A stretch of 64,000 nt of DNA from Sodiomyces alkalinus F11. Its lineage: Eukaryota; Ascomycota; Sordariomycetes; Glomerellales; Plectosphaerellaceae. The notes under the pieces were generated by a model. The model was not told the DNA's origin and did not search any database. It worked only from the letters and a program-made list of their open reading frames with translations. Position 1 is the stretch's first letter, and every line of letters starts with the position of its first letter. A program made the position numbers and the translations under genes. Of the stretch, positions 36,060-48,270 are shown piece after piece. The stretch spans positions 1,839,932 to 1,903,931 of the forward strand of contig NW_021167084.1 of the NCBI RefSeq assembly GCF_003711515.1, given 5' to 3'.

Positions 36060-37390
36060 ATGGGCCGCTTTAACATCCCTCTGCCGCCTCTTCGGCTTCC
36101 TCCTCTCCTCCGCTCCCTCCCCCCAAGGTCTCTTCATATCATCGCCCTCCTGGTCGCCGTGAACATCATCCTCTGGATTCTCGCCGCCGTCATCCTAGCA
36201 GCCCATCCCGCCCTCCTCTCCGCCGCCGCCCTCTCCTACATTCTTGGCCTCCGTCACGCCCTCGACGCCGACCACATTTCCGCCATCGACCTCATGACCC
36301 GACGTCTCATCGCGTCTGGCCAACGCCCCGTCTCCGTCGGTACCTTCTTCTCCCTGGGCCACAGCACCATTGTCATTGTCACTTGCATCATTGTGGCAGC
36401 CACTAGCGGCGCCCTGCGAGACCGTTTCGACGACTTTGCCCGCCTGGGAAACATCATCGGCTCGGCCGTTAGCGCCGCTTTCTTGATTCTACTTTGCCTC
36501 GGAAATGGCTGGGTTCTCTATCGATTAATCCAGAGGCTACGGAAGACCCTGGCTGAGGAACGCATCCGAACTCGGACTTCAGCCGCAGAGGATCTCGACT
36601 TTGACGACGCCGACCATGATGACGATGCGGCTCAGAACCTTCAGCTGGAAGGCGAGGGTTTCCTGGCTAATGTCTTTCGCAAGGTATTCCGCATCGTCGA
36701 CCGGCCCTGGAAGATGTTCCCCCTGGGTGTTCTCTTCGGGCTCGGCTTCGACACGAGTTCCGAGATTGCCATCTTGGGCTTATCCAGCGTACATGGTGCC
36801 CAGGGTACTAGTATCTGGTTGATTCTACTTTTCCCCGTCCTCTTCACAGGTAGGTTCTTGCCGGTACCTTGTGGAGGGAAAGAAACACAAAAAGGAAAAC
36901 GGACGCCCATTTGAAATTCACGCATCCACTGACTGACCCCTTCTCCCCTCCCTTCCCAGCCGGCATGTGCATGCTCGACACCGCCGACGGCGCTCTCATG
37001 ATGGCCCTCTACACCTCCAAGGCTTTTGCACGCGATCCCGTCGCCATCTTGTACTACTCCATCGTCCTTACCGGCATTACGGTCTTCGTCTCCGCTTTTA
37101 TCGGTCTCGTGCAGCTCCTCACCTTGATTCAAAACGTCGCCGACCTCGAAGGCGGCTTCTGGGACGGCGTCGAGGCCATCGGCGACCACTTTGACATCAT
37201 CGGCGCCAGCATCTGCGGTCTCTTCCTCGTCATCGGCATCGGTTCCGTTCTCGTGTACCGGCCGTGGCGGGCGAGGTTGGACAAGGCCAGCCGTGAGCAG
37301 GTCGGCGTCAGCCCGCCATCCAACGAAGACGAAGAGGACGGGTTGGTCGGCAGAGCGTCCACCGAGCCCTTGCTGGGTCGCACTCCGTGA
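36060..37390 (+). CDS. High-affinity nickel/cobalt permease, NiCoT family
   Basis: Two exons (36060-36849 and 36960-37390, phase 1) give 406 residues. The family signature HX4DH is present as RHALDADH (His66, Asp71, His72) in the second helix. Other NiCoT blocks follow: FFSLGHSTIV, LFGLGFDTSSEIAIL, and GMCMLDTADGALM, which is rebuilt across the intron. About eight membrane helices can be seen, with an acidic, His-containing cytoplasmic loop (DDADHDDDA) between helices 4 and 5. The protein imports Ni2+ and/or Co2+ across the plasma membrane, in fungi mainly to supply urease. Metal preference cannot be read from the sequence. It lies 750 bases after the PKS, but nothing ties it to the cluster. 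Confidence 0.93.
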
Positions 37391-40300
37391 AAGGTACGCC
37401 CACTCCGGATGCGACTAGTTCCAACGGAAGACTGCCATTAAGAATATGGGAAGACCCCAAATCGCTGAGTACAGGGTACTGATTAATGGAAAGAGTGGCA
37501 TAGTATACCATCCAGTTGCATCAGCCGTGTGGCATATGACTTGACCTGGCAAGGACCCTTGAGCGCTCAAGGGCCGTCTGGGTGGCGATGGCCAGTTCCA
37601 CGGCATACGGTCCCTATTATAGGCAGCATGGGATGAACTTGACCCATAGTTCTCATGCCACTGAGATAAAGCCGCAGAGGTGTATAGTACTTGACCTGTA
37701 CGCAGACTCCGTCGGAATGCACAAGGAGGAGCCATGGCGAAGGGGAGACGGTGTGTTGGTCAAAATTTCGAAGATATAGTTGATAACTAGTCGAGAGGTT
37801 ACATAGCGATGGGGCAAGAAATGTGAAGGGTTTGTTGCGTCTTGCGCTTGGGTGCCTGGGGCGTCTGGAGGGAAGAGGATGGAGAGGGCATCTTCTTAAG
37901 CAGATCCAGCGCTGGTGAGAGTGATTTGGCCTGTTCCTCTCAACGTGTGAAACAAATTTACTTCAATCCGAGAAGGCGCAAAGCCAGAGGCGAAGTAGAG
38001 TATTAAGTACCATGGCTAATCGTGACTCCGTTCGTGGGAAGTCTCTTGGATATGCTGTATTAAAAGTTGGCAGTCGCGGTCTACTAAGATACGTCCATGT
38101 CTTGTCTACATAGCCTTATTCTGCCGTGAAAATCTTGATTTACGTCTTAGTCTCGGCTCCCTCGTCGACCCAAAGTCGGTCCTGAAGGTCACAGAAAGGC
38201 GAACTGAGAAGGAACCTCGTACTGTGCATTGTACGACACGTGCCGCAACAGGGTGTTGAAAAGGCAAATCATAAACAACAGGCCTTGGCTGGGTAGAACT
38301 TCTGGCATTGGCTAGCTGAGCAACGCTTAAGTTTCAGATGGCGATTCACAGTGAAGGAGGACCATATCTGGATGATCTGGCAACTCATGGTTCGGAACAG
38401 CTATAGTCTACAGATCCAAGGAGGCATAACCTAGGGTAACTTCGAATCGCTTCTCCGTATCACACTACTGATTACCATGGGTAGTGGGATCTGAATAGTG
38501 ATATGCGGGGAACGCATGAGGAGTGAAGAGTCGTCGTCGTTGACCATGGCCGGCAGTGGGTTTGCTTCGTGGTCGACGTAGGTGGCTTGAAGATGTAGTT
38601 AAAGACATAAAATCAGCGGTACGGGTATTAGCCGAATTACAAATAGTCGACATTTCTCCACGTCGGTCGAGTGAGCGTCAACTATATTATATTTACGGGG
38701 TAGCTAAGGCTATGGCAAATCTTGCATTATCGCTCTCCAGAGACACTGCTGGCTGGGGAAGTATCCATTGAATAATAAGTAATAACAAAGGAAAATTTTC
38801 AGAGAAAAGGGGAAAGGAAAAGGAAGAAATGGAAAACCCCAAGGCAGGTAGGGTCCTCACCTCTACACTAGAGAAACCGCAATTCGACTCGGGATAATTT
38901 ACACTCAACCCACGACCAGCAACTTGTTTCTAGCCTTTTATTTTTTTCAGCAACTTCATCCATCTCTTGCCAACCCTTTCGACCAACTAGGCCCAGGCGG
39001 CCGGATGGTTGCAAACCCATCTCGTTCTGCACCGGAGCGGCGAAGACGCTCATCATGCAGCTCTGACTCGACATGGTTCTACGTAAGGAAGGTCATTTCT
39101 CATTTTACAAAAAGTACAACGTGGATTCATTATGCAGGAGTCGCAGGACAGACTTGGCGAAGTTACTACCAAAGGACCCTGAAGATCTTAGATGCCACCA
39201 GCTTAGTACTTCAATTCCCTATCCTCGGTGACTCCGTCCGGACGGGTTTGCCAGAACCAAACTCCCTAGAGGGGGCCGGGGATAATTTCCGCGTTAATTA
39301 TTCAGTATTCTGAGATTTTGTCTGAGAACTTGCCGTGCGATGGACTCCCTTGGTGCGAAGTGCATTCCCCCAAGCTCACCGACACCCCCCACCTTCGAAT
39401 GCCTCGCAGGGCTGGCTGCGCATTTGGTGGCTTGTCCGTTTCTCCCAGATTGTGGATTTCCCCGAGCCCACAAGACGGGATGACGGCCACCCGCAGCGGG
39501 GAAACGAGCCACTAACCACAGCCACGAAATACAAGTGCTGGACATACCTACCTACAACGTACGAAGTATGCCTCGTATATCTCGTCTGGAAGTCCATGAA
39601 TACGCGACGCAATGGGATGAAATCGGCCGCGACTCGCAAGAGAGAACCGACGAAACATGTTATGTCCTTCGACACACATAAGCGATTCTGGCGTGATTTT
39701 GTCTCTGCGACGGCAGGTCCCGTTCCTTAACCCAGCAACATTGCGCACCGCGTCCAATATGTCCAGTGTCGGGGCCCGAAACCCTGTATCTGTACGAAAC
39801 TTAAAAGTATCCTTGCCTCGTACGATGTCGCTGTACGACTTCAAGGATACCGGATCCTTCACGCGCCGTTGCTCTCACCCCCCTTTTTTTTTTTTTTTTT
39901 TTTCCTTCCCCAGCCTCTAATATGGAAAACGGCACCGAGTAAACTTGTGGGCCTTATTAAGCAGGGAGGGAGGGGTTCTCAGCTCCAACCCCCGCATCCC
40001 CGCCCCCATGCAGGCAGACCCTGGGTCTTGGCGAATAAGATGGACCCAAAGCAAAGAAGCGTACCCTAGGACTCGGTATTGGACCCGGTGTGGGTGTCGG
40101 ACCGATAGCACCAGCGCCGGCTAGTACTATTCAGGCGACGCCACAGACGGTTCGTTCTTGGTCGTTCACGCGACCGTCTTTCAGCAGTCCGTATTCCGAA
40201 CGGAGGACGGACTTCGGACTCTCCTGCTTACGTAGTATTTGACCTGCCTTCCTTCTCGAGGAAGCCGACAGGCCGGACCCCTGCTGAGTGCCGAGGATGG

Positions 40301-40503
40301 TTGGACGCTAACCCCCTGGTTCCCCCCTTGGACCCGACGTCGATCCTTTACCCGCGACGGCTCGCTCCCCAATGACGTAGTCCCCTGTAATAGATACTTT
40401 GCAAGTCTTGGTGGAGAAATACTGAAATATTGAAAGGGAAGATGAATGGTGTGAGAAACAGGGCATGGGGTCGAGGTTGGACAAGGTCGGCAAAAGAGAG
40501 AGG

Positions 40504-40506
<3 letters not shown>

Positions 40507-40537
<31 letters not shown>
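40507..40537. repeat. (GA)n microsatellite
   Basis: About 15 GA units in a row, followed some 250 bases later by an AAG-rich purine tract. Confidence 0.9.
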
Positions 40538-40538
<1 letters not shown>

Positions 40539-41029
40539 CAGAACGCTGAGGAAGGGTCAAATCAAGCTCATATGTCTTGCGCGGGCTGCCTTGGCCGCGC
40601 CAATGGACAAGGGACGAGAACGCCGATCGAGCTTGTTTATCTTGTCTTTCTTGTGTGTCTTACCCGTGTCTTAACCCACACAGGTCCGGCCCCATTTCTG
40701 TCCGTCTTGTCCCTCCCACCCTTTTTTCTCACCTCTCCTCCCCTCAAGGTGGCATTTTGGTGCTTCTAACATACTTGTCAAAAAGGAGAGGGGGGGGGTA
40801 GGAAAAAGAGAAAGAAAAAGAAAGAAGAAAAAAAGAAGAAGAAAAGAAGAAGAAAAGAAGGGAAAAAACCCCTTGGCATTTTGTAGGATGAGCGAGCGGA
40901 GCGGGGGTCGCTGAGTGGAGGTGGGCGAGTGGGCACCTCTTGGCATGTTAGACCCCTGAACCAAGTTCAGCTTACTCAGTGTCCGTACGACCGACTACAA
41001 GTCTATAAGACTATGACCACGTCGAAGTG

Positions 41030-41063
41030 ATTAATACTCCGCGTGTATTAATACTCCGCGTGT
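41030..41063. repeat. Tandem duplication of ATTAATACTCCGCGTGT
   Basis: Two exact, adjacent copies of a 17-bp unit (41030-41046 and 41047-41063). Intergenic. Confidence 0.95.
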
Positions 41064-42684
41064 ACCGGTCGTTTCGAAGCGCGAAACGGACTAGAGAGAG
41101 TCGGTCTAGGTCAAGGGCTCAATTAGCTTGGAGAGGAGAGGATCGAGAACGAATGTCGTTTATCCATGGGCTATGGCTTTCGTCTTACGCGTAGTAAAGA
41201 TTCCTAATCTCCCCCACGAAGAGCCAGTCATCAAATCAACATGAACTGGGCAAGCCACAAAAGAAAATTCCCCGATATTGACTTTATACGGCAGTTAGAA
41301 TATCGTATAGAGCAGGTCTGGTCTGCATTGGCCTGGTCTCCTTCAATACGGAATAGGGCTCTCGAGTCTCGACCTGAATACGAATACAGCCCAGGTCCTC
41401 CGTAATGTGGAACACAGTGGAAGGCTTGGAATTGCCTGTTTCCCCATACAATCCACATGGGGTGATACGAAGTACAAACAGATCCATCCCCCCCGCCCGA
41501 GTACGGCATCCGGACAAAGTAAATACTTCGTGTGAAGTAATTACCTTAGCCTCCAGCCTCCTTCCAGTAACAATTAGCAATTGCGAATGTTTTAGGCCAG
41601 GTACGAATTACCCCGCCATCAAACCTTCTTTCCCTGGTTCCCACTTCCCACCCCCCCAAGAAGTTCCCCTGACACGCTCACTCGAAGCAAAACCCATGAT
41701 GTGAGATGTTTTAGTTACTTCGAGAATACGGCTTCGAGTACGGAGTACGCGAATATAACTAAGGTAGTATTTCTTTGGTGCCACGCCTGGCCGTGAGGAC
41801 ATCACAGTAACACAGTCTACTGCCTTAATAAGCTTAACCTCCACTCCCGCCATCCTCCAAATATTGGCCGATCCACCGTAATCTTCTGCCCGTCCACGGT
41901 CCATCCTCTTTTCCGACTTCCCCCTGTTCTTGAACCACTTGAACCAACAACAGCCCTCCATGGTCCAGTTCCCGACCTGTCATCTTTCAGAACATTCAGG
42001 CACCCATGCAGACATGAGCATCCGGCGGGTATCTATGCTCCATGCACGCCTGTTGAAGCCTCTTTACGCCGGCCGGCTTGGCCAAGATGGCCTAAGTTGG
42101 ACACGAGCATGGATGAGACTAGTTCACTTGTTCACCACTCATGCTCTCCTCCCCTCGGTGTAGAGGTAGCGCCGTAGCGGAGATAACGCGACAGACGTTC
42201 GGCTTTGAGGATCCCTTGAGGTTTGTTGCGCCTCCAGCCCTCCACTTCACCAAGGAGTGGAGACTGGAGAGTTCGGGGGAGCGAAGGTTCTGGGAGCTCG
42301 TAGCTGGCGGGACCGCCATGCAAGGCTTGTGGGTAGGGGCAAGATTCCCAGATCCATCAAGCCATTAGGGCCATGGTGCTGGGTCCCCCCGCGTTGGGGG
42401 ATCTACATATGTCTATAAGAGGAGACTGGCCCCAACATTCCGAGCTACGGTAGGAGTTCAGTCCTTCCCCTCTGTTACCGTGTCCGTTGCGTGCCTCCCT
42501 ACGGTCTACCCTACGGGTTTACCCCTCTCATATTACTCTCCCCTTTCTCTCAACACACAAAAGAAGCTCCCAATGTGAAGCCTGAAGCTACTACTACTAC
42601 TGCTACTACTACTACTATTGGACTGGACGACACCCAGAGGGCAGTCAAACTTCCTCTCCGGCGACTCCTTTGCCGGCCTTCACA

Positions 42685-45032
42685 ATGGCGGACAATCCTC
42701 AAAGCGCGTAAGGACAGGGCCGAACATCCGCGAGGCGTGACTATCTCCATGGCTATTTGTATCGTCACTAACACCTCTTACAACAGCTCAACAGGGGCTA
42801 CGGCCGAACCACTCGAAGCAGCAAACGAAAAGGGCGCTGTCCCCGCTCAATATGACCCCGACACAATCAACCGTAACCTCGAGGCAAAGTATGTTGAATC
42901 TTCCACCTTTTACCCTTTCTTCGCTGCACGAAACAATGCGGTGCGGTACAACTCACCAGCGGGACAGGATCAAGAACCCTCTCGAGGGAATCTCTTACGA
43001 TAAGCTCATGTCCGACGTTGCCGTCTTCGTCCAGGAGAAGGACCTGAGAGAGCACGAGCCTCTCTTCCGCAAGGGCGCTCTCATCGCCCAGAATCCCGAT
43101 GGATTCGGCGAGATCACCAGATCCGAAACCCTCACCGATGAGGAGAAAGAAACCCTCCGGCTCGAGAAGGAGCACAGGTGGCGCATGCCCATGAAGCTCA
43201 TCCTCACCATCGCCACCTGCTCCATCGGCGCCGCCGTCCAGGGCTGGGACCAGACCGGCGTCAACGGCGCAAACATCTTCCTCCCCAGATATTACGGCAT
43301 CGATGGCGACAGCGTGCGCGACACCTTCATCCTCGGCATCCTCAATGCCGGTCCTTACCTGGGCAGCGCCTTCTGCGGTTGCTGGCTAGCCGATCCCCTG
43401 AACTACTACTTCGGTCGCCGCGGCGTCATCTGGTTCTCCGCTCACTTCTGCATCTGGCCCCTGATTGGGTCCGCTTTCGCTCAGACCTGGGGTCAACAGT
43501 TGGCCTGCCGTCTCCTGATGGGTATCGGCATGGGCGTCAAGGCTGCTACCGTTCCTATTTATGCTGCAGAAAACTCGCCGGCTTCGGTTCGTGGCGCCCT
43601 GGTCATGTCATGGCGTAAGTGTATAATCTATCAAAACTTAAAACTCCTTTATTCATCATAATCTCTTTCCGCTACTAATTATCATCCGGCTTAGAAATGT
43701 GGACCGCCTTCGGCATCATGCTTGGTACTGCTGTCAACTTGGGTCTTTATAACGTTCAGCACAACTGGCGCCTCATGCTCGGAGCCCCCTTCCTCCCTGC
43801 CGTCCCGCTTCTGATCCTCATCTACTTTTGCCCGGAATCGCCCCGTTGGTACATGAAGAAAAACCGCTATGCCGATGCCTGGGGTTCGATGGTTCAGTTG
43901 CGGCATCACCCCATCCAAGTGGCCCGCGACATGTACGCCATCCACTCCCAGCTCGTCATCGAACACGAGCTCCTGAGCCAGAACAACTACGTCACCCGCT
44001 TCGTGCAGCTCTTCACCATCCCTCGTGTGCGCCGTGCCAACTTGGCCGCCTTTACCGTGATGATTGCCCAGCAGGTATGTTCCGTTGCGAAATCTGTTTC
44101 CGAAACCCGCCGCGACCTGAGCAGTCCGGAAGTAGGATATAACTAACTCTCCCCTTTTCTAGATGTGCGGTATCAACATCATTGCTTTCTACTCCACCAC
44201 CATTTTCCGCGAGGCCGGTCAGTCTGAATACCAAGCCCTGCTTGGCTCCTTCGGCTTCGGCCTGGTCAACTGGCTCTTCGCCTTCCCGGCCTTCTGGACC
44301 ATCGACACCTTTGGCCGCCGCTCCCTCCTGCTGTTCACCTTCCCCCAGATGACCTGGACCCTGCTCGCGGCCGGCTGCCTGACGCTCCTGGACCAGGAGA
44401 CGTACGGCATCACGCGTACCGCTCTTGTCACCCTCTTCGTCTACCTGTTCGCCGCCTTTTACTCGCCCGGCGAGGGCCCCGTGCCCTTCACCTACTCGGC
44501 CGAGGTCTACCCGCTCTCCCACCGCGAGGTCGGCATGGGCTTCGCCGTCGCGACGTGCCTCTTCTGGGCCGCCATCCTCGGCATGACCTTCCCCTTCATC
44601 CTCCGCCGCCTCGGCACCGTCGGCGCCTTCGGCCTGTACGCGGGCTTCAACTTTCTCGCCCTGATCATGATCTTCTTCTGCGTCCCCGAGACCAAGCAGC
44701 GCACCCTCGAGGAGCTCGACTACGTCTTCGCCGTGCCCACCTCCCGCTTCGCCAGGTACCAGCTCACCAAGGCGCTGCCGTGGTTCTTCAAGCGGTGGGT
44801 CCTCTTCCAGCGCGATGCTGAGCTGGAGCCGCTGTATACTTTGAACCCGCCCGCCGCCGCTGCTGCCGCCCCTGCTCAGCAGCAGCAGGCAGCGGCCCCT
44901 GGCGGTGGTGCCGGGGGTGGCAGTGGCGACAGCGAGGCCTCGTACTCGGAACGTACGGGCGTCGAGACCCCGGCCGCGGAGAATAAGACCGCCGGCGTCG
45001 AGGTGGAGGTGGAGGACAGGCCCCAGGACTAA
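42685..45032 (+). CDS. MFS sugar transporter (SP family), plasma membrane
   Basis: Five exons (42685-42707, 42787-42888, 42968-43614, 43695-44074, 44163-45032) give 673 residues. The tiny first exon codes MADNPQSA. The second acceptor (GGGACAG) was chosen because it gives NLEAKIKNPLEG, the segment expected in this family; the acceptor eight bases upstream breaks the frame. Sugar-porter motifs: GRRGVIWF after helix 2, [10 protein letters not shown] after helix 6, [18 protein letters not shown] in the second half, and [15 protein letters not shown] at the end of helix 12. A long soluble N-terminus (~110 residues) precedes helix 1. The C-terminal tail is Ala/Gln/Gly-rich, then acidic. The transporter should move a hexose or related polyol by proton symport. 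The substrate is not predictable. Confidence 0.9.
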
Positions 45033-46320
45033 TAACTCTGTTTTCCTTGGGTTCCAGTCTCTTTTTGGTTTTTGTTTTATTTCCTTGTCTTGTCTCCAGG
45101 GTCCTTCGTCGAGGGTGTGTCACTGGCTTGCCACCAAATGGACAGGGGCCTTCAGATTGAAATGGCCACAATCCTTGGGACGTCGGTTGCTATAGTTGAT
45201 GTTGGTTACTAAGGTATGGTTGATGTTCATTTCGTCCTCTTTCTGGTTAGGTAAAGCTGGTTAGGTCTGAGCTGGGGCTGGTTCTACCTTGGATTCTTGG
45301 TCTTCTTATTTCTCAGTATACCCGGGGTTTTGATGGCACCACAAGGACCCGGAGAGGCCCTGTATATGCGACGAACAGGGCTGTTTCGCAGGGCGTCTAG
45401 TCCTTCAGAAGAAGAAACCGTTATAAGCATGGCTGTGCTCATGGTGAGAGACTTGGGCGACTCTTTGACAGAACGACTGAACGAGATGCCTCGGCTGGCG
45501 AGCATTGAAGATAGTCAGGGTCCTGTACGTAGATAAGAACAAGATGATGGTCCAGGCTCGCTCGGTCGTTCTTCAAGGGTGTACGATGGAGAATTGTAGG
45601 TGGTGAAAAGTTATCACAGCATCTGTGATCTTCAGGGAATATATTATATAAATATTATATAACGTCGACGATGACGATTGAGGTCGACGGGCTTGAGGAG
45701 GGCGAGGATAATCAGGTTGTGTTCCGGGCATTTGCAGAGAGTGAATGGGCTCCTGATCTCGTCAGTCTTGAGGTTTTCGAGTAGATTGTATTGAGGGCTC
45801 ACATTGGCCGACCTCTATGTTTGCCAAAGTCCTCGAGCTTCTGCCTCAACATATCGATAGTTGCAGTCGAGTCAGCATGATTATACAAAGTGGTTTGATG
45901 TCTACACCTTGGCCACACCTTTCGGATCGGGTCTACAAACTTCGTCTTCAGACTCTGGGCAGACGGAAACAATGAATAGGGGCTGGGGCACTACGAAATT
46001 ACGAATAGGGGTTCACACTGTGCGAAGTTCGACATTGATGCATCTCATACGGTAGCGGTTGGCATCGGCAATTGGTGGCTTTCTCCACCTCCATAGTGGA
46101 GCTGCTCGCTCGCGTCTACGGCGTACGATCGTCATCTCAACGCGGGGCATGAAAGGGTCGTCACATCACCTCACCAACCACGCCTCCCCGCCCCTCCCGA
46201 CTCCCGATTTCCCCTCCCTGCTACGCGTGTACGGAGTACAGGTACACGTACATTCAGCCGTTACCAGCACACAGGGCGAGGTACTTTAGGTACTTGCATC
46301 CGTACTCCTCGGCGTTATCC
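45033..46320. other. Intergenic, no gene seen
   Basis: About 1.3 kb between the sugar transporter and the prolidase. AT-rich near 45640-45662. A GTACGGAGTAC motif lies at 46229-46239, 80 bases before the prolidase start codon. Confidence 0.5.
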
Positions 46321-46774
46321 ATGACCGTGACGCTTCTTCGGTCGTCCGTCTTCCCACGAGCTGAGAGCGCCATTGGTATTGCAGCCAGCCGCCCCTTCCT
46401 CTCCACAAGATCTGCTACTATTCGATCGCCCTTGCGTCCGCGTCTGTTCTCAGCGAAGCGTCCCCCAATTTGCGATACGCGACCAACTCGACCCTTGGTC
46501 CCTCTTCGCCGTTATCTTAGCTATTCAACTCCTACAGCAACCCGAGCCTATCGACACTACTCTACCTCCTTCGACATGACCGACTACGAGACCGTCCTCA
46601 AGGGCAAATACCCTGCCAAAGCCCACGCCAAGCGTGTGACCGACTACATCCGCTCCAAGATCCCCGATGCCAAAGGCGTCCTCTACCTCGAGGGGACTCA
46701 TACCAAGATGCAGGAGGACAGCGACCACCCGGAGCCCTTCAGGTAACGGACCCCCCTTTGTCATTCAGAGCCCG

Positions 46775-46830
<56 letters not shown>

Positions 46831-48270
46831 CCAACACTGTGCTCTGGCTTCAATTGTTGACGAAACATCCTACAGGCAGCGCCGCTACTTCTACTACCTG
46901 ACCGGCTGCCCCCTCGCCGACTCCCACTTCATCTACGACCTGGCGTCCGGTACATCCACTCTCTTCATCCCACCCGTCGACCCGGAAGAAGTGATCTGGT
47001 CCGGCATGCCCGTCACCGCCGCCGACGCCAAGGAGCTCTACGACGCGGACCGCGTCCTCTACACCACCGACGTCAACGCCGAGCTCGCCAGGTTAGGAAA
47101 GGGCGCCGGCACCACCGCCTTCGCCATCCTCCACCAGGTGCTGGACGCCATCAGTTTCATCGAATTCGAGGACAAAGACTTCGACCTGCTGAAGCGCGCC
47201 ATCGAAGAGTGCCGCGTCGTCAAGGACGACTACGAGGTCGCCCTGACCAAGAAGGCCAACGCCATCTCCACGACCGCCCACCACGCCGTCATGCAGATGG
47301 TCAAGAAGGCCAAGAACGAGCAGGAACTCGAGGCCGTCTTCCTCGAGAGGAGCGTCGCCCACGGCGCTAAGAACCAGGCGTACCACTCTATCCATGCTGC
47401 CGGGCGCGCCGCCGCCACCTTGCACTACGTCCATAACAACGCGCCCTTGGAGGGCAAGCTCAACCTGCTGCTCGATGGTGGTGCCGAGTGGAACTGCTAC
47501 GCCTCTGACATTGTTCGTTGTCCCTCGGCTCTTTTCTTGCTTTCCACCCCCCCTCCCATTGTCTCGTTACCACCCGCCCGCCACGCTCGTCTGCCGCTAA
47601 CTGCCGAGAACGGATAGACGCGAACTTTCCCCATTTCCGGCAAGTTCTCCAAGGAATCTCGCGCCATCTACGACATTGTCCTGAAAATGCAGCTCGAGTG
47701 CATCAAGGTGCTTAAGGAGGGCGTCAACTGGGACGACGTACACCTGCTGGCCCACAAGATTGCCATCGAGGGTTTGCTGGCTCTCGGTATCTTCAAGGGT
47801 GGCGATGCCGACGAGATCCTCAAGGCGCGGACCAGTGTCGCCTTCTTCCCTCATGGCCTCGGCCACTACCTCGGCATGGATACCCACGACGTCGGCGGCA
47901 ACCCCAACTACGCCGACCCGGACCCCATGTTCCGCTACCTGCGCAAGAGGGGACCCCTGGCGGCCGGGAGCATTGTCACGGTCGAGCCCGGCATCTACTT
48001 CTGCAACTTCATTATCGAGCCCTACCTGTCCGATCCTGTTCACTCGAGATATATCGACGCGGACGTCCTGGACAAGTACTGGGATGTCGGAGGTGTCAGG
48101 TAAGCCTTACTATACTCAATGGTGTCTTTCTATGGAGTCAGGAACTCCTCTTTGCTAACGGACGAGGTAGAATCGAGGATAATCTTCTCATCACCGCCAA
48201 TGGAAGTGAGAACTTGACACCCACTATCAAGGACCCAGACGAGCTCGAGCAACTCATTAGTTCCAACTAA
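46321..48270 (+). CDS. M24B metallopeptidase: prolidase / Xaa-Pro aminopeptidase
   Basis: Four exons (46321-46742, 46876-47512, 47618-48099, 48171-48270) give 546 residues from the first ATG. The dinuclear metal site is complete: Asp in LLLDGGAEW, Asp in YASDITRTFP (joined across intron 2), His in [12 protein letters not shown], Glu in TVEPGIYF, and Glu in RIEDNLL (joined across intron 3). The enzyme releases residues next to proline using two metal ions, usually Mn2+. The first ~85 residues are Arg/Ser-rich without acidic clusters, like a mitochondrial presequence. A second ATG (46576, [11 protein letters not shown]) would give a 461-residue cytosolic form, the usual family length. The intron 2 donor is GTTCGT, unusual but needed for the frame. 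The first intron carries a poly-C run. Confidence 0.92.
46775..46828. repeat. Poly-C homopolymer, 54 nt, inside the first prolidase intron
   Basis: An uninterrupted C-run in the 133-nt intron between exons 1 and 2. The true length may differ, because such runs are hard to sequence and to assemble. Confidence 0.9.

Larger units (their letters stand above)
37391..42684. other. Gene-poor 5.3-kb region with simple repeats
   Basis: No credible gene was found on either strand. It contains a T-run (39884-39903), a (GA)n tract (40507-40537), a long purine-rich tract (40781-40866), a 17-bp direct duplication (41030-41063), and a GTACGGAGTAC motif (41738-41748). A stretch near 38575-38690 is TpA-rich and could be decayed mobile DNA. 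The right end is the sugar-transporter promoter, with a (CTA)n patch at 42588-42617. Confidence 0.5.

Noticed and set aside
36060..37390. Nickel/cobalt permease as a cluster member
   Set aside because: Adjacent to the PKS, but no metal-dependent cluster enzyme needs Ni or Co, and the family is a general nutrient transporter.
38556..38771. 71-codon frame resembling a decayed element protein
   Set aside because: TpA-rich and without any transposase or reverse-transcriptase motif. Too short to call a pseudogene.
39548..39862. 104-codon minus-strand frame next to the poly-T run
   Set aside because: Begins with GTG, has no ATG or domain, and sits in repeat-rich DNA.
42685..45032. MFS protein as the metabolite exporter of the cluster
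   Set aside because: Its motifs are those of sugar porters (SP family), not of drug or toxin exporters, and it lies 7 kb past the PKS.
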